From contig JADJSV010000017.1 of the NCBI GenBank assembly GCA_016711505.1, forward strand, positions 372,001 to 436,000: a stretch of 64,000 nt of DNA. Direction: 5' to 3'. The stretch is from Bacteroidota bacterium (lineage in GTDB: Bacteria > Bacteroidota > Bacteroidia > AKYH767-A > 2013-40CM-41-45). Below the pieces are notes generated by a model. It made no database searches. It saw only the letters and a program-made list of their open reading frames with translations, and was not told where the DNA came from. Positions 37,385 to 46,643 of this stretch are shown piece after piece. The position numbers and the translations under genes were made by a program. How positions within the stretch are numbered: position 1 is the first letter of the stretch; each line of letters begins with the position of its first letter.

Positions 37385-37636
37385 ATGAATAAACTTTTAA
37401 AAAATTCAATCCTTGTTTGGCTCAGTTTAACTTTAGCAATTACTTTTATGTCGTATTTGGGCGGGAAAGACGGTGGTAGTTCTGATTATCCTGTATATCT
37501 TACGAGGGCGCAACAAGAAAATCCTTCCCTTTTATTTTGGGAACTTTTTCCAGTTAGTGCAATAATTTCTGGTATTGTTACATCAGTCGGAACATTAATT
37601 ATTTATTTCATAAACAAATCCAAAGAATTCGAGTAA
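37385..37636 (+). CDS. Small two-helix membrane protein
   Basis: An 83-residue protein with two predicted membrane helices (ILVWLSLTLAITFMSYLG and VSAIISGIVTSVGTLIIYFI) joined by a polar loop. I recognise no family. Its stop codon shares one base with the start of the TPR lipoprotein gene (TAATG), so the two are translationally coupled. The pair stands alone between repeat elements C1 and C2, like the content of a cassette. A role in the envelope is inferred from its partner. Confidence 0.65.
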   Translation: MNKLLKNSILVWLSLTLAITFMSYLGGKDGGSSDYPVYLTRAQQENPSLLFWELFPVSAIISGIVTSVGTLIIYFINKSKEFE

Positions 37637-38818
37637 TGGAAAGAAGCATTCTTTACGTAATAATTGTAATTCTTATTTATTCCTGTAAGGATAAGAGTAC
37701 AGCTGTTGAAAATTTTAATGCGGGAATAGAATCTTATAATGATAGTTCCTTTACTACTGCTTTAGAAAATTTTACCAAAGCATCCAAAAAAGATACTAAA
37801 AACGCAAATGCCTTTTTTTATAGAGCATTATCAGAAGCTCGCCTTCAAAAACATAAAGAAGCACTAATAAGTTTTCAAAAATCAATCGAACTTGATAGTG
37901 TATTATATCAAGCATTAGTTGAAAGAGCAAAATTAAAAATCAAACTGGGAGATTTCGCAAGTGCTTGTAATGACTGCGACAAAGCAAAAATGATTAAAAT
38001 AGATTTTCCGGAAATTTATAAAACCAAAGCAATTGCTTTTGAAAACCTAAACGACCCTTCAAATGCTATTATTGCCTATGAGTATGCGATTAAATACGGA
38101 CAAAAAGACGGAGAAACATTTTATAACCTTGGTGTTCTCAGACTAAATTACGGCAACCGAGATTCAGCCTGTGCTCTATTGAGTAAAGCGGGTGAATTGG
38201 GATTTATGGAAGCATATGAAATGATTAAAAGGAATTGCAATCCATCATACAAAGAAGTCTTGAATGAAAATAGTGATCTAGATAATTTTAAAAAAAAAGA
38301 TTCTTCTGAAGTAAATAATATTTTAACAGAAATTACCGAAGAAAACTCTAATGCTAATGCAAAAAAAAGTGCTAGAGAAAATTCTACGAATACTATTACA
38401 AGTTTTGGCTCAGATATTCCAAATATTAAAATTGGAAATGTTTTCACCAAAACCAGTGACTATGAAATAAAAGGTATTTCTTCCAAGACAAATGAACATT
38501 ATTATCAATATACCAAGCCAATAAAGAGATTAGTCTATGGACATTCTGTTGATTATATTGTTGTGACAACAAAAATAATGTTATAATAGAATATATTTAT
38601 TTTCTTTTCCCAAATAGTGGCGACATTGGTGTACCGAAAGAAATGATTGTTAGATTTAATACTGAAACTGGATTTGCCCTAGGGAAAAACGGGGATTCCT
38701 ATGCCGCGAAAATTGACAATTTCTTTATAATGATTACTCGTGTAGACGATATTAATTTGGGTGGAGACAGAATAATGATAAAAACAAAAACGAAAACTGA
38801 CAGCTTGTCGTACCGCTA
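37636..38818 (+). CDS. TPR-repeat lipoprotein (one frameshift near the 3' end)
   Basis: About 394 residues. The N-terminus MERSILYVIIVILIYSCKDK is a lipoprotein signal with Cys-17. Residues ~25-190 hold four to five tetratricopeptide repeats (AFFYRALSEARLQKHKEALI, ALVERAKLKIKLGDFASACN, TFYNLGVLRLNYGNRDSACA). A shift at the A5 run 38571-38575 truncates the frame at 38586. One added base extends it through IIEYIYFLFPNSGDIGVPKE to a TAG at 38816-38818. That TAG lies inside the left arm of repeat element C2 (ACCGCTAGG), so the repeat supplies the stop codon. TPR proteins usually bind other proteins; the partner is unknown. Confidence 0.72.
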
Positions 38819-39031
38819 GGGAATGTTGAGCGAAAATTAAGAATACACTTTCAGATCAGTAACTGCTCAAGCGACATTCCTGCCGGGGTATCGTACAACG
38901 CTTGCTAATAGCATACACATGAACTTAGAACTTATTTACAACCTGTATACCTAACTTCCCGGCGGAATGACGCTGAGTGTAATGCGAATTGAAATTGGCT
39001 ACTAACGTGCGCTTAACATTCCGCCTAGCGT
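38813..39031. repeat. Nested palindromic element C2
   Basis: Left arm ACCGCTAGGGAATGTTGAGC, inner arms GCTCAAGCGACATTCCTGCC and CCCGGCGGAATGACGCTGAG, right arm GCGCTTAACATTCCGCCTAG. The outer arms contain GTTGAGC and GCTTAAC, which fit GTTRRRY and RYYYAAC. The interval to C3 is only ~75 bp. Confidence 0.85.
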
Positions 39032-39103
39032 GATGGGTCTTGCCAATTGAATTGTGCACTATAGGCAGTACACCGAAATGTTGAACCGGAATTAAATGAA
39101 CGC

Positions 39104-39322
39104 GTGCTAGGCGGAATGTTGAGCGGAAATTAAGAATGTACTTTCAGATTAGTAACTGCTCAAGCGACATTCCTGCCGGGGTAACCTCCAAACCACACTG
39201 AAAGCTAACAATATGCATATGGATCTTTTTACAAAAAGTATTGCTTACTTCCCGGTTCTATTTCGTAATTTGTATTGAGTATTCGAAGTGGTTGCAAATT
39301 TGCCCATTAACCTTCCGCTAAG
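39104..39322. repeat. Nested palindromic element C3 (right half degenerate)
   Basis: Left arm GTGCTAGGCGGAATGTTGAG and inner arm CTCAAGCGACATTCCTGCCG are intact. The inner right arm is reduced to CTTCCCGGTTCTATTTC and the outer right arm to CATTAACCTTCCGCTAAG. It precedes the secreted IPT-domain gene. Confidence 0.8.
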
Positions 39323-39425
39323 TTTTTCTTTCCTTTCTCACAGCACTTGTTACACCTCTGGCATTTATAAAATTGTTAAATTTGTAATTGAACTTATTAA
39401 ACAACCAACACCTCTGCACCAAAAA

Positions 39426-40867
39426 ATGAAAGAACTCTTTAAAATATTTACATTTCTCCTCTTTCTCACCTTTTCTCTCCAGAGTTATTCATCAAGAATA
39501 TATATACCGATTGATACAATCAAAAAAAATGCCCTTTGATCGTCGAAGGAAAAGTTGTTTCCATTCCTCCTGCCTATTGGGGCGGTCAAATGATTTACAC
39601 CTCGTATGTCGTTCAGGTTTATAAAATTTTTAAAGGTGGTATCAATACAACATTTATTGAAATTCCTTTGGAAGGAGGTATAGTTGGTAACGACATCCTA
39701 TCCATTCCTTCCTGTGGAACTTTGTCATTGGCAGGGCTAGGACAAACTGGTATATTCTTTCTCAATAATCCAAATATTTCAGATTCTACAGCAAATAAAA
39801 AATTTCTTAGTTCAGGTGATACTCTTGCAAAGAATTTTATCGTTCGTGCATTCTATGATACTTGGGTCTATCAAAATAACGCAAACACTGAGAAAGATGT
39901 TTACTGTCATATCGAAGAACTTACAAAAATAAAACGTAAAATAATTTCACGTCCCGAAGTTGAAGATGCAACTGTGAAGAACTGGTTAATAAGCTCAGGA
40001 AACGCTGGTCTCCTTCAGTCGCACGGTGTGGCTTTAAATTTTAAATATGCTGAACTTGGAAAGAATCAAACAATTTTTGATCTATGTATCGAAGTTAAAT
40101 CAACAGTCAGTTTTGTTGCCTTAAAAACACTTGAATTCGCAGTTAAATATAACACTGAAACATTCGGCACTTTTGTCGTAAGGAATAAAAACATTGAATT
40201 CAATAATTCAAAACTTAATTTCGATAAGAAATGGTTAAGAATTTCAAAGTCGCTCTTAGGTGATACAGCATATACTACTCAAATTTATGATTTAGACAGC
40301 TCGACGATTTTGATTTCAATAAAATCATTAAAGAAAAGTAAACACGTTTTTGAAATTGGAAAGCAAATAGTTGCCTTGCTGCGCTTCAATATTAAAAACT
40401 TTGATTCAACTTCTTCATTTTCCTTTCCCAGCGAATTTGCAAATGGGAAATTCTATGATTACGAAAACAATTCCATTTCAAAATTGAGCTATGTATTCTG
40501 CAATCAAGAAATTGATGTTACCCCTCACAGCCTTCTTCTTCCAATTATTAATAACTTTTCTCCAGACACAATTCTGTGCGGTGAAAAAGAAATACTAACT
40601 GTAACAGGAATGAATTTTCTATCTGATAAAACAAGACTAATAATCGGATGCGCTAAAGATGGATGTAGTTTTAATGCAATAATTCCACATACAAAATTTA
40701 TATCTCTAACTGCCACTACAATTGTAACATACATTCCATGCGAACTAAATGTTGGCGGATCCGCTTGTGGCAGTACTTTTCCTACTATTTCAGGATTCTA
40801 TGTCGGCAAAGAAAATTTAAGTCCGGAAATTTTAAGTCCTCGCAAACTTTATATTCAACACAAATAA
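39426..40867 (+). CDS. Secreted protein with C-terminal IPT/TIG-like domain (one frameshift)
   Basis: About 480 residues read from the ATG at 39426, which gives the signal peptide MKELFKIFTFLLFLTFSLQS. A shift at the T3 run 39535-39537 splits the frame; one added base joins IKKNALLIVEGKVVS. The N-terminal part (IVEGKVVSIPPAYW, YTSYVVQVYKIFKG) resembles the first domain of large T9SS proteases and adhesins. The C-terminal part (INNFSPDTILCGEKEILTVT) is an IPT/TIG-like Ig domain. No sorting domain follows, and the frame ends 74 bp before element C4, so the gene may be the truncated front of a longer protein. Function is unknown. Confidence 0.66.
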
Positions 40868-40940
40868 AAAGTATTTAACTAATAGAAGGCTTGAACAAAT
40901 GTTTTGTCTGATGAAATATAAATCCGGAAATAAACGACCA

Positions 40941-41165
40941 CCGCTAGGCGGAATGTTGAGCGGAAATTAAAAATAAACTTTCATATTCGTAGCTGCTCAA
41001 GCGACATTCCTGCCGGGGATAACGTACAACGTTTGCTAAAAGAATACAACATGTAATTCGAACTATTTTCAACCTGTGTCCCTAACATCCCGGCGGAATG
41101 ACGCTGAGTGTATTGCGAAGTGAAAGTGGTTACCAACGTGCGCTTAACATTCCGCCTAGCTTGTG
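40941..41165. repeat. Nested palindromic element C4
   Basis: A well-preserved copy: CCGCTAGGCGGAATGTTGAG, GCTCAAGCGACATTCCTGCC, CCCGGCGGAATGACGCTGAG and GCGCTTAACATTCCGCCTAG in order. The four arms alternate in orientation, so the outer pair and inner pair can form two nested stems. Confidence 0.87.
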
Positions 41166-41307
41166 AGGGATTTACAAATTGCATAGTGGAATGAGGATGA
41201 CTTCAAACAAATTGCTTTTTTTAATTTCCCGGACGAAGTTCATGCACGAAGTATTGAGACTGAATTTTTAATTTCAAGACTTCGTCCTGCGCCACGGTTC
41301 TAGTGCA

Positions 41308-41345
41308 CACGTTGGGGTGTAGTCTGCAGACTACACCCCAACGTG
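41308..41345. repeat. Perfect 38-bp palindrome
   Basis: The centre is CTGCAG within GTGTAGTCTGCAGACTACAC, and the outer parts are CACGTTGGG and CCCAACGTG. It has no spacer. A degraded relative of the surrounding sequence (TGGTTCTA, then an AATGTTGAAGTG-like arm) is seen near 51180-51240. Confidence 0.85.
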
Positions 41346-41417
41346 CAACTTCATCCTGCAGCATGGTACCAAAACACACCCCGCTCGCCGAAATGTTAAT
41401 CCTGAATTAAATGAACG

Positions 41418-41640
41418 CCCGCTAGGCGGAATGTTGAGCGGAAATAAAAAATACACTTTCAAATCAGTAGCTGCTCAAGCGACATTCCTGCCGGGGTAAC
41501 GTACAATGCTTGTTAAAAGTATACAACATGCACTTAGAACTATTTCACAACCTGTGTCCCTAACATCCCGGCGGAATGACGCTGGGGACATTACGTATTG
41601 AAAGTGCTTTCTAACTTGCGCTTAACATTCCGCCTAGCGT
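41418..41640. repeat. Nested palindromic element C5
   Basis: Copy with all four arms: CCCGCTAGGCGGAATGTTGA, GCTCAAGCGACATTCCTGCC, CCCGGCGGAATGACGCTGGG and GCGCTTAACATTCCGCCTAG. The loop region (CAACCTGTGTCCCTAACATC) is shared with C4. Confidence 0.87.
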
Positions 41641-41683
41641 GTAGGAGATCTTGCCAATAGAATAGCAGGAAGGGACGACTGCT

Positions 41684-41812
41684 TGAAAGTGGTTACTAAC
41701 TTGCGCTTAACATTCCGCCTAGCATGTAGGGATCTTGCCAATAGAATAGCACATGTAGTGCGAGTTGAAATGGTTACTAACTCGCGCTTAACATTCCACT
41801 GGCGTGTAGGGA
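41684..41812. repeat. Two solo right ends of the nested palindromic element
   Basis: GAAAGTGGTTACTAACTTGC followed by GCTTAACATTCCGCCTAGC at 41684-41723, then a second, more diverged copy ending GCTTAACATTCCACTGGCG near 41803. With the right end of C5 this makes three right ends spaced about 80 bp apart. Confidence 0.8.
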
Positions 41813-41838
41813 ATTTAATCTTTATCCCATACCGAAAT

Positions 41839-43477
41839 TTACTCCCTGATTATTTTTTTACAATAACTCGAATTTTCACTACTAACGATCAGAAAATAAA
41901 TTCCACTCTGAAAATTAATCGTATTTAATTCAAGCCGGAATGAATCGCTGAGTGGATTTATCTCACGACTTTCTAAAACCTGACCTAAAAGATCTGTAAC
42001 TGAAATCCGATAAGATGCAGATTTCATTCCTGAGGCATAAATCGTCAGGCTGCTGGTAAAAGGATTAGGTACTATTTTTATCTCAGTAGTATTTCCATTA
42101 ATAGTATTCAAACCTGTTGTACATGCTGTTGTGATCGTATCACTCGTTGCGAAACAGCCATTAATGTCGAGACCGGTTACAAAATAATTTCCTGCCTGAG
42201 TGCATGATAATACATCTGTTGATCCTACAGGTACTGTGTCGCCAACAATGTACCATTGACTTTGAGTGTACGGTGAAACAAGATCGTTGCCGTTGATCGT
42301 AAACGCAATGTCGTTCAAAGGGGTGGCAACATTTACATCCCAGATCTTCCGGTAGGCAGTCAGTGTTTTTTTAACTTCATAGGTTGAGTCGTAACTTTCT
42401 GCAATTATCTGGTGCATTCCGGGAGCATAGAGCGAAGCATCGAATGTAAATGCAGTATCATTATTCACGACAGGAATTCCATCAACAGTCCATTGAGTTT
42501 GTATAGTGTTCGGACTGGATTTAACTTGTGTAACTGTAAACAATTGTGTTTCGCTATTACAAATTGTCAGGACTGTATCTTGAGGTGAGAAATTGTCATT
42601 CAAATCAACTAAAGAATTTATTTTATAAATGATCTGCTCTGCACATACTTCGCAAAACGGTTGATTCAAAAACTTCATTTTGCAATTACACTTTGGACGA
42701 TACCAGTTAATTGGACAATAAAATGCTCCGGGATAAAGTCCTATTAAATTGCAATCTGTTCCGGGTGTACTTGGAATAGCAGCGGTAGTAAGCCAGTTCT
42801 TCCATACTAATAATGATGTGTCAGTTTCCTGACTTACATTTATATACTGGCTATGTCCGGGATTACAGTTGCTTGAACCGTATTCGTATTCGTCAGACAA
42901 TCCTGCGAAAGAATGTCCGAATTCATGCATGAAAACTTCAAAGGCTGCAACATCCATTGATGTGAATGCTATTCCTCCGCCACTGCCACCATAATAAGGA
43001 GAATTTACAATTACGTTGATAATATCATACTGCGGGAAATTGATATCGGCTACAGTATAGATCAATCCCAGATTACTGGAACTAACAACCCTGTGTAAAC
43101 CGTAATCGAATGATGTTTCCAGATAAGTATCTGCAATAGTAATGGGTTGTGTCAATGGTACTGATTCATCAGAAGCATTCCCCGGATGATCAGAACCGGA
43201 TTCATTGGAAATAACTTCTATTCCGAAAAAAATTGAAAAAATTACTGTACATGTTAAACGGTGGAGTGCTTATGAAATAGTTCATTACACTCATAGCATT
43301 TGTCCTGAACAATGTTGTATCCGAAATAGTATACCCATCTCCCATGATAACTAAATTTATTCTGTTATCCGGATCACCGTTATAAAGTAGTGTATCAACC
43401 TTAAATACCTGAGCTTTTATTTGTGTGGAACAAAAGATCAGAAGAGTCAGCAAAATCAAGCGTGAATTTCTTTTCAT
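41839..43477 (-). CDS. Secreted M64 family metallopeptidase with T9SS domain (one frameshift)
   Basis: About 545 residues. The start at 43477 gives signal peptide MKRNSRLILLTLLIFCSTQI. The first block DNRINLVIMGDGYT is typical of peptidase family M64, whose founder cleaves IgA. A shift at the A7 run 43226-43232 splits the frame; one base fewer gives FFNFFGIEVISNESGSDHPG. The zinc motif HEFGHSFAGLSDEYEYG lies near residue 183, followed by a Cys-rich segment (CPINWYRPKCNCKM). Ig-like domains and a T9SS type A end (IKIVPNPFTSS) complete it. It overlaps the stop of the upstream gene by 4 bp. Host IgA cleavage should not be assumed in an organism of unknown habitat. Confidence 0.85.
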
Positions 43478-43962
43478 GGAATTGAAATATTAAGGGTTGA
43501 CAAAAGTGTTTCTTTTCCGTTGATGATCACATAACCTTCCGCTTTCACTGTACTTACATTTTCTTCAATTCCAAAACGAATATTTATAAATCCATTATTG
43601 TCATTCGCAATTTCATTATTCTTAATGACTCCATCAGGCTCAAAGCTTTCAATATGTCGCTTGAGCGGGTTCTGCACATACTCTTCATAGATCAGTTCGC
43701 CCGACTCCTTATAAAATTTAAAATGAACCGGTTCACTGAAATGTGATGCAGCATTTGTCTTCAGAACTTTAACTCTTCCTTCAAATACGTTCTTGCTGTA
43801 AAGTTCGATTTGCTCAGGCTTTGCATCTTTTCCGGTTATCTTCAGAACGATTGCAATTGCACGTTGTCCTGATTTTTTTTGTGATACTGTCTGGGCACAT
43901 CCAATCTGAGAAAAAGCAAAAAGTAAATGCACTATCACAGCAACTCTATACCTGTTTTTCAT
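43474..43962 (-). CDS. Uncharacterised exported protein upstream of M64 peptidase
   Basis: A 162-residue protein with a signal peptide (VAVIVHLLFAFSQIGCAQT); the Cys in IGCAQ might make it a lipoprotein. The mature part is predicted beta-rich (HFKFYKESGELIYEEY, KAEGYVIINGKETLLSTLNI). Its stop codon overlaps the M64 peptidase start by 4 bp, and similar two-gene arrangements of a small exported protein with an M64 peptidase would fit a dedicated chaperone, inhibitor or accessory N-domain. That role is inferred from position only. Confidence 0.7.
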   Translation of the reverse strand: MKNRYRVAVIVHLLFAFSQIGCAQTVSQKKSGQRAIAIVLKITGKDAKPEQIELYSKNVFEGRVKVLKTNAASHFSEPVHFKFYKESGELIYEEYVQNPLKRHIESFEPDGVIKNNEIANDNNGFINIRFGIEENVSTVKAEGYVIINGKETLLSTLNISIP

Positions 43963-44164
43963 TTCAATATTTAGATTATTATAACACTAAGAAACGAATT
44001 CTTATAGATAAATCCTAAAATAATTATTACCGATTTCACGAATTACGATATAAGATTTCATCCGAATGAAATGTAACACTAAAGGGCTTTTATTATTGCA
44101 GGTTTTTAATGATCTTTGGTTATTGATTATTCTAAAAGTCGCATAAATTGATAATCGCACTACT

Positions 44165-45028
44165 TTGAAAAAAATACCGATAAGACAACTTGGCTCTGCA
44201 TTGCAGGAATTGTCTGTTTCAGAACAATTTAAAATTCGAAGAGTAGAAGAAATTGTAGGTGACAAAAATCTGGTTCACGATCTGCACAGACATGACTTCT
44301 TTTTTATTCTCGTTATTGAAAAAGGCGAAGGAAATCACGAAATCGATTTCACACCTTTTAAGGTGGCGGATAACACTGCCTTTTTTTTACGACCCGGACA
44401 AGTACACCAACTTGAATTAAATGCCGGTAGTAAGGGATTTCTTGTGGAATTTAATTCTGAATTTTATCACCCTAAAGAAAAATCATCACGTTTAAGACTA
44501 AGGAAAGTCAGCACGAAAAATTATTGTAAACTTGAAGTTAATCGGTTTAATAAACTTCAGGTCCTTCTGAATTCTATGCTGGAAGAATTTAATGCACGGG
44601 AAGAAGGTTTTGAATACATCATTAAATCCAGTCTCGATATCTTTTTTATTGAATTTATGCGTGAAAGTTCAAACCCAAAAGAATCTACCTTACCCGCCAA
44701 TTCATATTCCCAGGAACGGTTTGAGGAGTTTTTGGAATTACTTGAGAAGCACATTGCAACTAACAAACAAGTTGCTAACTATACGGACATGATGAACCTC
44801 TCTCCTTATCAATTGAATGAAATAACAAAATCTTCAATAGGAAAAACAGCTTCAGAAATGATCAATGAACATATTTTACTTGAAACGAAAAGATATCTTT
44901 TAGCAACACCCAATCAGATAAAAGATATAGCTGATCAACTCGGCTTTGAAGACCCTTCTTATTTTATCCGGTTCTTTAAGAAACACACGGGTCAGTCACC
45001 TCAGGAATTCAGAAATAATTTTAAATAA
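44165..45028 (+). CDS. AraC family transcriptional regulator
   Basis: A 287-residue regulator. Residues ~35-110 form a cupin-like sensor domain (VHDLHRHDFFFILVIEKGEG, FLRPGQVHQLELNAGSKGF). Residues ~190-287 hold two helix-turn-helix motifs, ending IKDIADQLGFEDPSYFIRFF and the family signature HTGQSPQEFR. The start is the TTG at 44165, just upstream of KKIPIRQLG; no ATG is better placed. It lies 84 bp upstream of the SDR gene on the same strand, which has its own promoter box and is a likely target. A second member of the same subfamily is at 60778-61668. Confidence 0.9.
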   Translation: MKKIPIRQLGSALQELSVSEQFKIRRVEEIVGDKNLVHDLHRHDFFFILVIEKGEGNHEIDFTPFKVADNTAFFLRPGQVHQLELNAGSKGFLVEFNSEFYHPKEKSSRLRLRKVSTKNYCKLEVNRFNKLQVLLNSMLEEFNAREEGFEYIIKSSLDIFFIEFMRESSNPKESTLPANSYSQERFEEFLELLEKHIATNKQVANYTDMMNLSPYQLNEITKSSIGKTASEMINEHILLETKRYLLATPNQIKDIADQLGFEDPSYFIRFFKKHTGQSPQEFRNNFK

Positions 45029-45077
45029 GTCCTGCACTACTACACCTTAGTCCTATATATAACGCTTACGGTGGATT

Positions 45078-45085
45078 TACTTTTG
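45078..45085 (+). promoter_or_regulatory. Bacteroidota-type -7 promoter box of the SDR gene
   Basis: TACTTTTG matches the Bacteroidota -7 consensus TAnnTTTG exactly and lies 27 bp upstream of the SDR start codon, leaving a short leader. No clear -33 TTG element can be fixed. The AraC gene just upstream makes regulation of this site plausible. Confidence 0.6.
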
Positions 45086-45112
45086 TGTAATTAAAAAATA
45101 AAAATTATACAA

Positions 45113-45709
45113 ATGAAAATTATCATCGTTGGTGCATCAGGCACTATGGGTAAGCATCTGACAAATGCATTTGCCAAAGAACATGAAGTTGTTACCGCTG
45201 CAACTGACGGTTGCGAGGTGAAGGTGGATATCACTTCCCCGGAATCAATTGACAACATGTACAAACAGATCGGAGCATTTGATGCTCTTATTTCAACAGC
45301 AGGTCCGACTTTTGTCGGCCCCTGGGCGAAACTTACAGACAAGGAATTCAGGAAAGGTGTTGAAGGGAAAATGATGGGACAGATCAATCTTGTTTTGATC
45401 GGGCAGAATTACATTAAACCAAAAGGCTCATTTACATTGATCACAGGTGCTCTGACACATGAGCCACAAAAGAATTTTGCCAATGCATCTGCTGCTAATG
45501 GTGCTGTGGAAGGTTTTGTAAGAGCTGCTGCCATTGAACTGGAAAATGGAATACGTATCAATGCAGTAAGTCCTACAGTAATTGAAAACTCCCCTCAGTA
45601 TTTTCCTTTCTTTCCCGGCGATATCCCGGTTACAATGCTTCAACTGGAATATGGTTTCCGCAAATCTTTATTTGGCGCTAACACAGGACAGATCATTAAG
45701 CCTTACTAA
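45113..45709 (+). CDS. Short-chain dehydrogenase-like protein lacking the canonical YxxxK motif
   Basis: A 198-residue Rossmann-fold protein. The cofactor loop is IIIVGASGTMGKHL at residues 3-16, and the NxAG-like strand is ALISTAGPTFVGP. Where most SDR enzymes have YxxxK, this one has NASAANGAVEGFVRAAAIEL, so the catalytic Tyr is missing although the position is otherwise conserved. The segment GIRINAVSPTVIENSP is typical of the family. Such short SDRs are common next to AraC or TetR regulators. It may use another residue for catalysis or act as a binding protein. The hairpin terminator 24 bp downstream ends the unit. Confidence 0.85.
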   Translation: MKIIIVGASGTMGKHLTNAFAKEHEVVTAATDGCEVKVDITSPESIDNMYKQIGAFDALISTAGPTFVGPWAKLTDKEFRKGVEGKMMGQINLVLIGQNYIKPKGSFTLITGALTHEPQKNFANASAANGAVEGFVRAAAIELENGIRINAVSPTVIENSPQYFPFFPGDIPVTMLQLEYGFRKSLFGANTGQIIKPY

Positions 45710-45732
45710 AGAATCGATTTTCTTTCGTTGCA

Positions 45733-45771
45733 AATAATTAAGCCCGGACTACTCATCCGGGCTTAATTATT
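45733..45771. terminator. Bidirectional hairpin terminator
   Basis: A perfect 16-bp stem (AATAATTAAGCCCGGA and TCCGGGCTTAATTATT) with a 7-base loop, followed by TTTATTT on the plus strand and preceded by an A-rich stretch. It separates the convergent SDR and CPBP genes and can stop both. Confidence 0.9.
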
Positions 45772-45791
45772 TTATTTACGTTTAACTGAAA

Positions 45792-46615
45792 TTAATTCTG
45801 ATCAGGCAAATAAATATAAAACAGTACGATCATAATTAGTAAAGTCGCAAGCCCAAATAGACTTGCTTCCAAACCAAACATGCCACCTGTAAAAAGATCC
45901 GATGCTTGCAAAAATTCTGGTTTCATTAAACTCTCTTCACGATTTCCGCTGACACCAAATCCAAGGAGCGTTCCCTGTGTCAAGTTCGCCATAAAATGTA
46001 ATCCTATCGGAAATGCCAGACTCTTTGTTCGAATATATGTCAAACCGAATAACATCGATGCTAAAAATATATTCAGGGAAGCAACCCACTTAACTGATTC
46101 AGCCATGCCCGGATTATTAAGATGGGTTAAAAGAAATAACCCTGAAATAATAATTTGCGCCGGCCATACACCGATGGATTCTATAAGTCTCTTAAAAATA
46201 AATCCGCGAAATAAAAACTCTTCAGCGAAAGCAATAATAAATGCTGCAGAAATTCCATATACAACAGTTGAAAATAAAAACTATTTAACTTCCAGTTTAC
46301 CATTCCTGAAATTGTCAATAACAAAGCAGGTGCAATCATTAAGATCGCACCTGCAATGATTCCTTTCTGAAATTGATTTAATAAAGTGAAATTGATCTTT
46401 CCGGTAATTTCAGTTACCTCTTCATTTCTTAAAAACTGACAGATAACTGTTACAAGTAAAATAAGTAATGCCTGTATAAATACAGGAACAGGAACAGATT
46501 GCTTTTGCGCAACTAATATTATCGGAAACAAAAATAAAGCAAGCAAGGTGAAGAATACCGGTACCCACCAGATACTCCTCATCTTGCCTGATCTGTTAAG
46601 AAATATTTTTCTCAT
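45792..46615 (-). CDS. CPBP family intramembrane metalloprotease (one frameshift)
   Basis: About 275 residues with several membrane helices. The start at 46615 gives MRKIFLNRSGKMRSIWWVPV. A shift at the A5 run 46276-46280 breaks the frame; one added base joins NWKLNSFLFSTVVYGISAAF. The active-site motif EExxxR is then visible in AFAEEFLFRGFIFKRL, followed by the His motif HLNNPG and the second His region GLHFMANLTQGT. CPBP proteases (Abi/CAAX type) cut substrates inside the inner membrane; some give bacteriocin self-immunity. It follows the DUF4386 gene by 28 bp and is probably in one transcript with it. Confidence 0.84.
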
Positions 46616-46643
46616 TGATGTTGTGGAATATTTCTTTTTGAAT

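Noticed and set aside
37081..41812. CRISPR array as an explanation for the regularly repeated elements.
   Set aside because: Units are over 200 bp, contain internal palindromes, are spaced by genes, and have no short identical repeats with unique spacers or cas genes.
43474..43962. The exported protein as the missing N-terminus of the M64 peptidase.
   Set aside because: It has its own signal peptide and stop codon, and the M64 gene begins with another complete signal peptide.
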